NCBI GenBank assembly: GCA_036245525.1
Contig: BTPG01000008.1
Location: forward strand, 26,464,009-26,528,008
Length of the DNA: 64,000 bases
Direction: 5' to 3'
Source: Semisulcospira habei
Lineage: Eukaryota; Mollusca; Gastropoda; Semisulcospiridae
Each line of letters starts with the position of its first letter. Positions within the stretch are counted from its first letter, which is position 1. This document shows, piece by piece, positions 22,419-34,174 of the stretch. Below the pieces are notes generated by a model. That model was not told where the DNA came from and searched no databases. It saw only the letters and a list, made by a program, of their open reading frames with translations. The translations under genes were made by a program, and so were the position numbers.

Positions 22419-22883
22419 GAGTCTTCTTTATTAAGAAAACATTTCAAAATAATTATAGAGGCATATGTATAGGAATTGCACAATTTTTCCCTTTGTGATC
22501 TGTTCTCCTAAAACTGATATTGGTGTACGTGTACGTGATTTCTGAACAAGTGTTCACATTGCCCCTGACTAACTCAATATATGAAAAGACAAAGTGCATA
22601 GCATAGAGGTACATTGGTCACAGAGTACTCTTGACAGTCACAGAGCATTTTTTAACCCTTTTGGTGTCGGTAGCGGTTTTAGTCACAATGGGTTAAGTTG
22701 ACCAGGCATTTGCGCTAGTGTTTCTAGTTTTGCACAGGTTTAAAGCACACAGAGTCAGTAAAAATGTGTATGACACCACAACAAATACATAAACTTACTC
22801 TGAGAAACAGTTCCATGAACACACCATAATACAGGATGACTAGTGGGTGAAAAGTTATAAAGCTCATGTTTAAGGCCAGGTTC

Positions 22884-23068
22884 TAATAATAATAATAATA
22901 ATACCGCTATTATATAGGCGCTTTTTCTCAATTTTGGGGAAATCGACTCAAGGCGCCGCGCCTGAAACCCAACACACACACACTCACGAAACAGACACGG
23001 ATTTACGCCATTTAAGACAAACACAGTACAAGACAAACAAAGGGCCAGTCAGCTACTAAAGTTACAGA
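22884..23068 (-). repeat. ATT-tailed SINE/LINE 3' segment
   Basis: The minus strand reads GCGCCTTGAGTCGATTTCCC, then GAGAAAAAGCGCCTATATAA, then six ATT repeats at 22884-22902. This resembles the 3' end of the LINE at 27975-28050, so the mobilising LINE may recognise both. Confidence 0.55.
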
Positions 23069-23080
23069 GATTTTTTTGAT

Positions 23081-23310
23081 CGCTTGTATTTGAAATTTGT
23101 AAAGTGGCCTGAGACCGGTACCAAAGTGTGGGGGGTGGGGGGTGGGGGTGGAAGAACCGGAGTACCCGGAGAAAGAACCCCCGATGGTCCGCCCGAATTA
23201 ACGGTGACACTTACCAGAGGAGAAAAGTCCAACGCCGGAACCCGGTATCGAACCTCGCACCTTTGGCATTGGTGGCAGGCGCCTTAACCACTGCGCCACG
23301 GACCGCCCCT
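23081..23310 (-). mobile_element. tRNA-derived SINE
   Basis: The minus strand has an RNA polymerase III promoter: A box TGGCGCAGTGG (23298-23288) and B box GGTTCGATACC (23254-23244), 33 bp apart, with TTAAGGCGCCTGCCACC beside the A box as in a tRNA head. A 12-bp direct repeat GATTTTTTTGAT at 23069-23080 and 23311-23322 looks like its target duplication. It is not a tRNA gene, since no cloverleaf 3' half or acceptor stem closes. Confidence 0.75.
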
Positions 23311-23949
23311 GATTTTTTTGATGATTTTGACTGTTTTGGTTTTGTTGAAGTAACCCACAGAAATACATAAAATTTGGCAGGAGGTCTTATGATACTAAAT
23401 CTATCACCTGAAGTAAAATCAGCATCATATCTTGTCAGTTAAAATTTTTATAAAACCCTCAGTTTTGACCAAAATTTGGTCCTCAAAAGCAACATTTAGG
23501 TGCGACGATTACATGTTAGATTACTTGATAGTGTTTTTTGATAACTAATCAACATACCTGCCAATTTTTATGTTTATTTCACTAAAACTGTGAAGTTTAT
23601 AATGTTAACCCCATCCATACTATAAACGCATCTCAATTTTGTATGCTTTTGTAAAATTCAGTTTACATAAAGTTGAGAAAACACAGCAACATATGGATTA
23701 TATCAGTGTGTTAAGTAGACATTCTGCTACCTCTGTACCAAATTTCTTGCAAAAATATTGATATTTGGTCAACAAACCACTAACAGTATTTGGGAAGAAA
23801 AATCGCAAAAATCTTGGTAGAACCTGGCCTTAAGAAAGAAAAGGCATAAATGTGATGTTTCTCGGTGATGTTTCTGTGTCTTTCAATCGGTCTGAAACGG
23901 TCACTTGCACTTTGGCCCACTATTTATAGTAACCAATCTGGCTTACTTT

Positions 23950-24159
23950 TTAACCCCTTCACTGCTGAGACAAAGTGAACACAATTCCAACTGCCAGGGA
24001 CAGAGGTTCTCATGAACCACTGCATTTGCAGGGGCTCATGACTGCTCCTTGCTCACACCAATTTGTACACATTCTCCTTGGATGGGTGGGTGTCTTCGGC
24101 ATTGAATAAACAAAGATTTCAGAAACGCAATCTGTGTCCTCGGGTGGTGAGGGGGTTAA
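23950..24159. mobile_element. Family D TTAA element, diverged core
   Basis: TTAACCCCTTCACTGCTGAG to GTGAGGGGGTTAA. The hairpin (GAACCACTGCATTTGCAGGG) is mutated, but the outer arms match 53270-53480. Confidence 0.83.
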
Positions 24160-24491
24160 TAAAGCAAACGCCTACATTTGCCCTTCAGTTCCTGCAGGTG
24201 GTCACTTGGTCACCCCATCCCTCTGCCGACCCACCCGCCACCTGGCTGAGTCACCATAATGACTGAGCATTGTGTATAGCTGTCCTGTCAATCACTGGCC
24301 CCAGATGCAGATAGATAGGGGGTAGTCCCTAGCATGCACGTTTATTCCCAGACACCTCTCACAAAATACGTAAGGCCTCGCACAAATGCTTGATTTACCC
24401 ACAAAAATGCTGTAATCTCGACCAGAGATTCACTGACACATACACAGATCTGCAGTTGTTGCAGCATGCTGGTACTTGACTTTTTTTTTAC

Positions 24492-24706
24492 TTAACCCTT
24501 TTAGCCCCAAGGTCCCATTTCTCAAATTTTGGAGGTGTTGCCTAATGACTATATGTACCAGTTGCAGGAGATGGATTGACCATGATAATTCAAGGGTCGT
24601 GCCAGATTAGCTTGGCACCTGAATGCGCCAAGCTAATTGGCATGACGCTTGAATTATCGTGGCCAACCCATTTTCTGCTGTAGGGACTCGGTGCTAAATG
24701 GGTTAT
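24492..24706. mobile_element. Family A palindromic element
   Basis: TTAACCCTTTTAGCCCCAAG opens it; GTGCTAAATGGGTTA closes it. The core stem is CAAGGGTCGTGCCAGATTAG with its complement slightly mutated. Confidence 0.88.
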
Positions 24707-24914
24707 CAGCGGTTAGCCTTCAAGTTCAAAATCACAGACCACCAGTTCACATAGATGTATTGTGGCAGGGCTCCCATTTTCACAGGGCAGCTGTTTAGCC
24801 CCCTCGCTGACAGTGATAACCAATTTTGCATCTGAAGCCACTGCATGCTGACTGACATTCGCACGAAGAATCAGATGTAAATGGGATCAAACATAGGCAT
24901 AACGAACACAGGAC

Positions 24915-24992
24915 TAACAAGAGATATAAAGGCTCATGAGCCCCTCTGACTGCGGGGGGCTTATGAGGGTATTTGTCTCTTGCAGCTGGGTA
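24915..24992. repeat. Family D hairpin, diverged
   Basis: CAAGAGATATAAAGGCTCAT and TTATGAGGGTATTTGTCTCTTG arms around GAGCCCCTCTGACTGCGGGG. Confidence 0.75.
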
Positions 24993-24994
24993 GC

Positions 24995-26297
24995 ATTGGC
25001 CTTGCCCTGGCAGATAATGGGGTATAGGTCTGTAATCCTTCTTATGCAACTTTTGGAGGGTACATCATTTTAGAGGGTATAGAAATGATGTGTATTGTTG
25101 GGATGGACTCAAAGAGATTTTCCTAGACTGGCGACAGTAGGTAATACCCCACAGGTAATATGATATTCACTTGAAAGCTAAACCCAAACTTGTTTTGATT
25201 ACTAAGATGTGGATGTTGTCACTGACAATGTCAGTCTCTTCTGACAATAAATTTTACCAGTTCATCTGTTTTAATTACAATCAAAACGATCTGCACTCAG
25301 TAGGTGCTGCCTATTTGTCGTCAGTGACGTAATTTCTGCTGGCGTGCGGCAGTGCTGGAATGATCACTAACCATGGTCATGGTAACACATTCATGGTAGG
25401 CCTAGGATTTGTCTATGGCATATTTGTTTTGACAGACTTGTGCCACTGAGTTAGTGAACACTCTATCAATACAGTATGGAGTAAAGCGATGCATCTTCTT
25501 TTACTGTTAATCCTGCACTCGCTTTGGCAGCTGATCGCTTTTCAAATGGTCTAACCTTTTTGAGCACTTCTGATGTCATCTCATTCGAGACGTGCCGCCT
25601 CCGGATACACGGCTTATGCTGCGTATCCGGAGGCTTCAAGTTTCGATTGAGTTAACCTTCTGACATACTAAGATCATAGAAAAGTGAAGAAAAGTCTTTT
25701 TATACTAGCTGTGTTCGTCAAAACACTTCCCTTGCTCATTGAAACACCTATATGGTTTGCACTGCAGCTTTTGACATCACTCGCTCAACTTTTTCACACT
25801 GTCATTCAAAGAAGTGCTCACAAGATGGCGCCTCCAAGCAGCTTGTGATTTGTGCAATTGTAGATATTGTTTACAATCATTCACTGAAATGATCGAATTA
25901 ACAATGATCTACTAGGAACAAAATAAGACCAAATAATCTTTGACATTGTATCTCCTTTGAACAGCCTCCTGTCTTCAAAATCCAGCATCCTTTTCTAGTT
26001 ATTGACGAAAAAAAATCAAACAGTGTGAGGGGAATGTGATGGGAAGTATAGTATAGTGAATGGCTGTACTTCCGTGTTTTGATGCATCTGCCTACCTTCA
26101 TTTACATTTTCAGTTATGATTATGCATTAATTTTAATGGGAAATTAAGGCAAAAAAATTGAAATGGGAGCCCTGTGACATACAGTGACAGTTACATGACA
26201 GTTACCTACTGTGTAAGATGACCACCTGTCCAGTGGGGTCACTGTTCTTAAGGTCGTAAATGGTGGTTACCAGATTCCAGTCATGCTGGCCACAGTT
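24995..26297. other. Intergenic / 3' flank of the GPCR
   Basis: Apart from the foldback at 25590-25642 I see no gene or recognisable repeat. The GPCR 3' UTR (minus strand) should lie in its right part. Confidence 0.5.
25590..25642. repeat. Small foldback
   Basis: GCCTCCGGATACACGGC and GCTGCGTATCCGGAGGC arms with a TTAT loop. GTTAAC lies just right. Confidence 0.7.
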
Positions 26298-27780
26298 TCA
26301 ATGATTGCTGGAGCTAATGTAAGTGTTTTGTGTGGATTGGCTCGATCGGCACTGTCTGCACAGCCGCATCTGAGCTATGATGCGTCGGATGGCCCGTTTG
26401 TACCGACGGTCTGTTGCTATGTAGATGTATGGGTTCACCAAAGAATGCATGAAATAGAACACTGCCAGGTAATCTTCAAACACATACGGCTTAACACAGG
26501 CACATGCCACGTTGATGACACAGGCTAGACAGAATGGAGCAAACATGACAATGTAGGCAAACACCACTATAGTCACGGTGCCTAAAGCTCGAAATGTGGT
26601 TTTTGTCATGATTTTTTTGGAATGTTTTCTTGTTGTCATTTTACTATTTGAGTCTGTTTGGCTGCTTGGCAATCTTTCACTTTGGACAAGACCGTTAATA
26701 GCATCTGATGATTGTTGACTGCTGACAAAAATGTGACTGTTAAAGTTTGTATGATTGCTGGTCGGTCCTTTGCTAATGCTGTTGACAAGACCATTAGAGT
26801 CTCCATTATTGCTGCTTATTCCTTCACTGTTTGCAGGTGAACTACTGCTGACCACAGGTGTAAGTGGAATTTCTGTCAGTGGAGCAGGCTCCAGCTTATT
26901 CGCTACAGAAAACAAATAATACAAGTCCTTGGTAGATTTGCGGCCATTCTGCTTTGGCGTTGATGAGGCAGAACCATCTTGGCTTGTCTGCATGGGAGTC
27001 TCCACAGATGTGTTCTCAGCATGTATTTTCTTGATGTGCTGCCGAGCCAAGCACAGAATCTTTGTGCTTGTGAACAGAAGGATAACCAGTGGGAAAAAGA
27101 AAGTGATCGCAAAGTGAGTTATGGCAAAATTGTTTTTCAGAACAAAATTACAATTATCCAGAACATAAATATATTTGTAATCTTTTGTACTCCGCGCTAA
27201 ACCTCCAAACACAGAAGCAGCAGAGTATGTGAGCCATATCCCCCAAATAACCAAAATGCTCCCCATTGTCATTTTTGGGCCAATATACTGGTGGTAGAGA
27301 AACGGCTTGGTGATGTAGAGGTACTTGTCCAGGGACAGCAGAACGGTGCTGTAGGCAGCTATGCAACTGAACCCAGTGTCACAAAAGATTTCAAAGTCGC
27401 AGAGAGTCTGGTTGAATGGCCAGTTGCCGTTATATTCCCAGACGATGTTGAGTGGGAGCACGATCAAGGAGTTGAGGAGATCCAGGACATTGAGATTGAG
27501 CACCAACCAGTAGTATGTGTGTTTGCGGAGGTTTCTGCTGTGGAGAATGATGCAGATGGAGACTGTGTTGCCGATGAGCATCAGCACGTTGCTGGTGGTA
27601 AGAACGGTGAGAATGGTAATTTTCTGCACGTCCATCTCCGTGTCCGTGGGGTCATGGAACACCAGGTTGTCCATGTCGTCATCTTGAGGGAAGTCTTGTG
27701 CCTTCCTACGCATGACTTCAGCCACAGTTTTAACCTCTCTCTTTGTTGGTGTTGGCACTCTTTCAATGCAGAATTTGCAC
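26298..27780 (-). CDS. Class A G-protein-coupled receptor, amine-receptor-like (main coding exon)
   Basis: A single minus-strand exon encodes seven hydrophobic segments with rhodopsin-family hallmarks. Numbering from a GTG at 27758, these are GN in TM1 (N64), D93 in TM2, the TM3 cysteine C120 with D127 exactly seven residues on (D3.32, the amine-binding position), DKY at 144-146 in place of DRY, tryptophans of TM4 at 172/175, ECL2 cysteine C203, P408 in TM6 and NPYIY at 442-446. The third intracellular loop is about 150 residues and Ser/Asn-rich, as in many biogenic-amine receptors. TM6 lacks the usual CWxP toggle tryptophan and has MFAP. One sequon lies in ECL1 (N116). No in-frame ATG begins the exon: a strong acceptor (TTTTTCTGTTGACAG) precedes 27780 with the frame open, so an upstream exon may supply the start; otherwise the ATG at 27713 serves. 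The ligand is unknown. Confidence 0.88.
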
Positions 27781-27974
27781 TGTCAACAGAAAAAAATAGC
27801 TTTCATGTTGCACATAAGTAAGTGAATGAATAAATAATTCAATAAATAGATAAAAGTAAAAACAACAAACAAAAGAAATGTGCATACTGGTCTGTTACTT
27901 TAAACCTCATAGCTCCAGGCTGTGAAGTGAAAAGTCAGATTAGCTCTCCTAATAACTATGTTACATGCACACAT

Positions 27975-28880
27975 AAAAAATAATAATACATGGTATTTAT
28001 ATGGCGCATTTCTCATATTTATAATATTACTCAATGCGCAGGTAAAAACGACACACATACACAGAGTCTGCAGGGGGTGTGTACAGAAATACCGTAGAGA
28101 TTACACGAAAGTCTGCGAGAAAAAGTAAGTTTTTAACTTTGCTTTGAACTGCTTAAGGGTGGAGGAATTTCTCAGCTCAGTCGGTAAGGAATTCCAAATT
28201 AAAGGAGCAGTACATCTGAAAGAGCGTTCACTGGCAGATTTGGGATGGGAACTTTTAGAAGTTTCTCTCCCGATGAATGTAGTGAGCGAGAGGGATGGTA
28301 AGTAATTAGACTGGAGGAAGGGTATGTCGGAAGACTGCCATCAAAGTGGCGGTATGCAAGGGTCGCTGTCTTAAAGTAAAAGTTTATGCGGGATTGGATT
28401 GGAAGCCTGTGAAGGTCTTTCAGTATAGGGGTTACATGGTCTCGTTTTCGCCTGCGCTTCACAAGCCTTGCGGCATTATTTTTAACTCGCTGAAGACAGT
28501 TAATCTGCTCAGATGGAAGACCAAAAAGCAGAGAATTGCAGAAGTCAAGAGGGCTCGTGACTAAGGCATTCACTAACTTTGCGGTGGCAGATTCAGAAAG
28601 ATTCGTCTCGGAGAGTATGAAGCACCACGACAGATTTCACCGACGTGATCCTGCAGATGACACCAAGATATTTGACCGAAGACTGAAATAGAATATCAGT
28701 GTCATCTATGCGTATAGACTCGGTGTGAATTTGTTGAAGCTGGGATGCTGAGCCAATGGGCAGTAACTCTGTTTTTTTCTGGGTTTAACATAAATTTGTT
28801 ACTGCCCATCCATGTCGTGACACATCGTCAACACAAGATTTTTTCAGCAGACTGAAATTCTCCAGGTGGACTACTCTGAG
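27975..28880 (-). pseudogene. 3' fragment of a second LINE family
   Basis: The minus strand carries NPEKTELLPIG, VKYLGVI, LVTSPLDFCNSLLFGLPSEQ, RDHVTPILKDLHRLPIQSRI, YHPSRSLHSSG and WNSLPTELRNSSTLKQFKAK, the usual C-terminal order in CR1/L2/Rex-type LINEs. It is frameshifted. The 3' end (GAGAAATGCGCCATATAAAT then an ATT-rich tail) resembles the tail at 22884-22950. Confidence 0.85.
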
Positions 28881-29589
28881 AGATTTCAGTTTTATCGGCA
28901 TACTTATGATAAAAGAACACTGATACATATATATATACACTACGTGTCCCCCCAAAAGCTACTAAGTTTTGAAGATGATATTTTTCTAATGCCTGAAGAT
29001 TTTAACATTGTGACTGCACCATGAAAAAGCGTATGCACTTGTGAATATAACGCAACAAACTACATCTTTTTCTGTTGCGCTACCTTTAAATTGCAATCTT
29101 TTGAACGCAACACCCCAAAAATCAAAAGTTGCACGGTAACATTTTCATATGGGAAGCATTGTTTATGACACACTGCTCGCATTTCATTGAGAGCTTCGTA
29201 AATCTGATTTCACACTTTAAAATGGCATTCGTTTATAAATCTCCAAATGCTGCGAATGATTTTGATTTTGAAAGAAAACTGTTGCTGCTGTGGTCTGAAT
29301 AAAACATGCACCCCCTAAAAAAAAATCACTTGTACCAGTTTCAGCTGCATATCGTCAATTTGTCAGCCAGTGATTTAAAGTCTGTTAATATTGTGAAAAG
29401 GAGAATCATTTCTCTTTCAAATGCAACCAAAAACATTCATTTTGAGCTAGAATTGTGGATGTATTGCCAGAAAAGCTAACCTACCCCCGATTCCAAACAT
29501 TTCAACTGATGGAGCAATTTTCATTTGTTTGTCTCTTTTAAGAGGAGAATGCAAACGATTTTTGGCTCATGTGCGAAGCAAAAGTGAGT

Positions 29590-30715
29590 ATTGCTCTGGG
29601 CCAGTGGTTGTCCGTCCGTCCGCTGTCGTCTGTGGTAAACTTTAATGTTGGCATTTTCTCGGAGATTGTTCAAGCTACAGTCTTCAAACTTTGCCCAAGG
29701 ATACTTTGTGGCAAGACTTTTCTAAACATACCAATTTCAGTGACCTCTCACAAAGGTCAAGGTCACAGGGGATCAGGAAATATATCAAAAATAGCTATTT
29801 TTGGACATAATTTATTTTTTCTTAAATACTATTTACAACTTCAAACCCAACTTTACTTGGTACAAAGATATCTGATGGTAAGACCTTTATACACACACTA
29901 ATTTGGTTGATCCCTCACAAGGGTTAAGGGTCACAAGAGTTCAAGAAATAGGTCCAAAATCACCATACTTTTACAAAAAAAAATGCGTTTTCTCAAATAC
30001 TATTCACAACTTCAAACCCAAACTTGGTATAAAGATACCTGATGGTAAGACCTTTCTATGCATACTAATTTGGTTGATCGCTTGGTCACAAGAGCTCAAG
30101 AAATGGGACCAAAATAGCCATATTTTGACAAAAGATGTTTTTTCTCAAATACTATTTACAACTTCAAACCCAAACTTGCTACAGAGATACCTGATGGTAA
30201 GACCTGTCTATGAATACTAATTTGGATGACCCCCTCGGAAAGGTCACGGGTCACAAGAGCTCACGAAATAGGTAAAAAAAATTGCCATATTTTTACAAGA
30301 AATGTTTTTTCTCATACTATTCACAACTCCACACCCAAACTTGCTACAGAGGTACCTGATGGTAAGACCTATCTATGCATACTAATTTGGATGACCCCTC
30401 AGAAAGGTCAAGGGTCACAAGAGGTCGACAAATGTGTATAAAATGCCAATAATTGTACTTATCAACATTTTTGCAAAATGTTTAATCAAATTTTGCACAA
30501 AGGTAGCTGATGATAAGACCTTCCTATGTATCCTAATTTAGGTGACTCATCGTAAAGGTCAAGGGTCACAGGGGTTTCACAAGTGTGTGAAAACTGATGA
30601 AATTTTGAGAAAACATGGATTTTGTTAGTGCAAGAGACATCCTTTTACTTATTGTCAGACATGTGGATCGGTCGATATACGTGAGCCATAAGGGCTTTGC
30701 CTTTCTTGTTGAGAA
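29590..30715 (+). repeat. Satellite-like array 1, about six ~160-bp units
   Basis: Units carry GGTCAAGGGTCACAAGAG, then ATACTATTCACAACTTCAAA, then AGATACCTGATGGTAAGACC, recurring near 29755, 29920, 30080, 30240, 30404 and 30557. A leader (GTGGTAAACTTTAATGTTGG) and a terminator (GTGAGCCATAAGGGCTTTGC) bound the array. Chance open frames inside are not genes. Confidence 0.9.
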
Positions 30716-31227
30716 ATTTAAATCACCCGATGGTTTGGCAAGCGTTTCATGAGGCATTATAGCTCCAGTAATGTTCTTTTCACAACATACGTAGCACCGC
30801 AAGGGGGAATGGGAAGGAAGGGGGGAGGGGAGGGAGGGAGTTGTCGAGGGTGAGATGTAGTGTGTTGCTTATGATATCAAAAAGTTTACTTTTTGCACAA
30901 CTTGAAATAACACACATTTCTCACCGTCTCCTTGAGTGCGTGTGTGCATGCATGCGCATGTGTTTGTATGTGTGTGTGTGTGCTATCGTGTGTGTTACTA
31001 TTTCATTGCTTCATGTTTGAGAATTTGACTCACACTATCAGATAAACATAAGCAGTAAAGCAACACATATATGCACTCATACACCCTCACGCATGTGCAC
31101 GCACGCACACACACACACGTACACAGTTTCAAGATGGTAAAAATGTGTGTTATTTCAAGTTACACACACAGAGAAGTAAAAGTTGTGAGATCATAAGTGA
31201 TGCACTACATCTCATCTTTGACAACCC

Positions 31228-31236
31228 CCCCCCCCC

Positions 31237-31271
<35 letters not shown>

Positions 31272-31310
31272 CACCCGACTCCACCACCCACCCACCCCAT
31301 TCCCCCCAGC
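31228..31310. repeat. C-run and CA microsatellite
   Basis: About 13 C, then roughly fourteen CA, then C-rich sequence, between the two satellite arrays. A TG/CA-rich zone also spans 30920-31130. Confidence 0.9.
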
Positions 31311-31404
31311 AGTTGAACTGAATACAATTTTCAGCATTGGTATTGACTAGATGCATTGTTTTATAGAATGTGTGGCTTCATAAGAGTTACTCATATTTAC
31401 CGGT

Positions 31405-33830
31405 TTTTTTGTCTACCATATTGAAAATATGGTAGACTTTGAAATGGGGCTGGGTCAGAGCTCATTCCGGAACATGCACATGACGTTTTTGGCGTGTGGC
31501 GCAGAAATTCTGGCAAAGAAGTAACACAATAAAAATGATATCATGTCTAGCTACGCAAACCTTGCTAGTGAACGTCTTTTTGGCGCCAAGCACCGTATGT
31601 GTGTGTATGTGACAGCGACTAGAGCCCACGTTTGAGGACGGACAACCTTGAAATTTTAGGATATTGTTCCTAAAAGAATTATCTTGGGGCCTTTTTTTTC
31701 GATTTTTTTTATTAAGGTGCTCATTGGCCAGAAAATGGCCGTTTCACAAAACTGGTTGATCCGTAATTTTCTTATTTTTGGCTTGCCTGTTTTGAGCCAG
31801 TGGTCGTCCGCCGTCATCAGTGGTAAACTTTAACATTGGCATTTTCTCGGAGACTATTCAAGCCAGATTCTTCAAACTTGGCCCAAGGATACTTTGTGGC
31901 AAGACTTTTCTAAACATGCCAGTTTGAGTGACCTCTCACAAAGGTCAAGATCACAGGGGATGAGGAAATGTGTCAAAAATAGCTATATTTTGACATTTAT
32001 TTTTTCTCAAATACTATTCACAACTACAAACCCAAACTTGGTACAAAGATACCTGATGGTAAGACCTTTCTATGCATACTAATTTGGTTGATCCTTCGGA
32101 AAGGTCAAGGGTCACGTGCTCAGGAAATAGGTCCAAAATAGCCATATTTTGACAAAAGATGTTTTTTTCTCAAATACTATTCACAACTTCAAACCCACTT
32201 TTGGTACAGAAATACCTGATGGTAAGACCTATCGATGCATACTCATTTGGATTACTTCTCGGAAAGGTCAAGGGTCATGAAGGGCTCAGGAAATAGGTCC
32301 AAAATAGCCATATTTTAATATAAAAAAATAATTCTCAAATACTATTCACAACTTTAAACCCAAACTTGCTACAGAGATACCTGATGGTAAGACCTTTCTA
32401 TGCACACTAATTTGGTTGATCCCTCAGAAAGGTCAAGGGTCACGAGAGCTCAGGAAATAGGTGAAAAATAGCCATATTTTGATAAAAGATGTTTTTTTTC
32501 TGAAATACTATTTACAACTTAAAACCCAAATTTAGTACAGAGATACCTGATGGTAAGACCTATCTATGCATTGCCATACTAATTTGGATGACCCCATGGA
32601 AGGTCAAGGGTCACAAGAGGCTGGTAAATGTGTGTAAAATGCCAATTTTTGATAAAATTGTAGGTATTGCCAACATTTTTGCAAATTTGTCAGCCAAATT
32701 TGGTACAAAGATAGCTGATGATAGACCTTCCTATGCATACTGATTTAGTCAACTCGTCACAAAGTTCAAGGGACACAGGGGGTTGACAGATGTGTGAAAA
32801 ATGTTTACATTTTTCAGAAAACATGGATTTTGCTCCTGCAGAAGCCAGCCTTTGTCACAAAGGTCACACATGTAAATCGGTCATACACGTGAGCCATAAG
32901 GGCTTTGCTTTTCTTGTTACTAGATATTTTGCATACAGCTAAATAAAAGGGAGATATTGAATGAGTTCGTTAACCAATATTGTATCTCTAGAACATTTTG
33001 AGTGATAATTAAATATTTTTTGAAAAAATATATTTTGACGTTTTTTTGATAATTTCACGAATTATATAGGTTAATCTTAAACAATGAAATCTTTTTTATG
33101 AAAAAAACCCAATCTTCTCATTTATAATCACATAATTATGATTAGGTCACTTGTGACCTGTATGCCCTAGGTGTGAAAATCAGACAATGTTCTGCACCAC
33201 TTTTTAGGAGTCATTTGTAAATCCGCTAACATACTTCAATTTTTGTTTTACAAAACAACTATCATCTCATTAATACTCACATGATTTTTCTTAAACAGTG
33301 TTTGCATAAGCCTGCTGTTTGTCCCGGCCCTGCGGTAGGATTAGGTCAATTTGTGACCTGTAAGCCCTAGTCATGAAAATCAGCAAGAAAATTATAAAGT
33401 TGATTCTCTGATACATCAAATCTTAGAACTGCGATGAGTGACGTATAACATCAAGTCGTCGCTATGAACACAACGTCGGACAAATGATGCCATGACATGA
33501 AGCTTAAAGTGACGTCATTTCGCTGCTCATGCTATTATTCTTCTTCAGAATAGCTATGCTACGCCAGACCATGGAGCTTACGAATGGCGGGAATTACAGT
33601 GTGTCCATCGTTATTTCTGTGTGCCAGTGTGTGTGGATCAGAGGGTGGGTTAGAGTAGAAGGAGATGGATTTCTGTTGCTACACGAGCCCATAGAGCGAA
33701 CTAATGGCAGGAAGCATCGTGTGTCCGTCTTTATTTGTGTGCGCCGACGTGTGTGTAACCCTGAATGTCCCTAAAAGATAAACGCATCTGAGCTCCAAAC
33801 AATATGGTAGACTTTGGGATGAATTCCTCA
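31405..33830 (+). repeat. Long dispersed repeat, copy (a), interrupted by satellite array 2
   Basis: The left part (31425-31680: ATGGTAGACTTTGAAATGGG, CTTTTTGGCGCCAAGCACCG) and right part (33478-33780: GACATGAAGCTTAAAGTGAC, CTGAATGTCCCTAAAAGA) match, inverted, the two ends of 47335-48215. Two ~115-bp tandem units at 33555-33770 encode nothing recognisable. An ATATGGTAGAC motif recurs at both edges. Confidence 0.6.
31795..32920 (+). repeat. Satellite-like array 2, same unit and same orientation
   Basis: Six ~160-bp units begin near 31942, 32102, 32265, 32430, 32600 and 32764, with the same leader (TGGTAAACTTTAACATTGGC) and the same end (GTGAGCCATAAGGGCTTTGC). It is a duplicate of the 29590-30715 array about 2.2 kb away, now diverged. 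Confidence 0.9.
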
Positions 33831-33839
33831 TCTTGTTCT

Positions 33840-34153
33840 TTGTTTGTTCTCCTGCTTTTTGATGGTGGTTATATTGATAAGTGTAATGGTGGTGGTATCA
33901 TAATAAAGAAACAAGACAAATAAACAAATAGTTGACTACTCACACAAACATGAAGCAATAAAGCAGTTACATGTTAACACACGCACACTTCAATACGCAC
34001 ACACATACACAAGTGCATACACACACTCACACATACACAATGATTTCAAGAATGTCCCATTTCTTTTGCTCTTCAGTATATATATGCACAACATGCGCAC
34101 ATGGATCTCAAATCAAAATGTTTTTGTTGCAGGATTGACTGGGAAGAGCAACC
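33840..34153. other. Upstream of ZGRF1 exon 1
   Basis: AT-rich with CA-rich patches (33970-34040). It may hold a spliced 5' UTR exon boundary at about 34133 (TTTTTGTTGCAG). No core promoter element was recognised. Confidence 0.4.
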
Positions 34154-34174
34154 ATGGGTGACAAGACTTACACA
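34154..34174 (+). CDS. ZGRF1: ZGRF1 exon 1 coding part
   Basis: Seven codons (MGDKTYT) start at an ATG in a strong Kozak context (CAACCATGG) and end at ACA|GTATGT. Joined to exon 2 they give MGDKTYT-VLYTHQK, the expected start of the DUF2439 domain. A TTTTTGTTGCAG acceptor-like site lies just upstream at about 34133, so the 5' UTR may itself be spliced. Confidence 0.8.

Larger units (their letters stand above)
22870..23833. mobile_element. TTAA-flanked 0.96-kb non-autonomous DNA transposon with nested SINE
   Basis: TTAAGGCCAGGTTCTA at the left end is the exact reverse complement of TAGAACCTGGCCTTAA at the right end. That gives a 12-bp terminal repeat plus TTAA on each side. No transposase frame lies inside. 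The SINE and an ATT-tailed segment (22884-23068) lie near the left end. Confidence 0.75.

Noticed and set aside
23240..23310. tRNA gene suggested by A and B boxes
   Set aside because: The tRNA head continues into a non-tRNA body and no acceptor stem closes, so it is a SINE.
23069..23322. Treating the whole 22884-23310 block as a single SINE
   Set aside because: The 12-bp repeat GATTTTTTTGAT splits it at 23080, so I kept two parts, though the repeat is low-complexity and a single long SINE remains possible.
27756..27758. GTG as start codon of the GPCR
   Set aside because: Eukaryotic initiation at GTG is unlikely; an upstream exon through the acceptor at 27781 or the ATG at 27713 is more plausible.
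30226..30441. Tandem open frames in the satellite arrays
   Set aside because: The similar peptides simply reflect the ~160-bp DNA repeat; frames break between units and there is no start or splice support.
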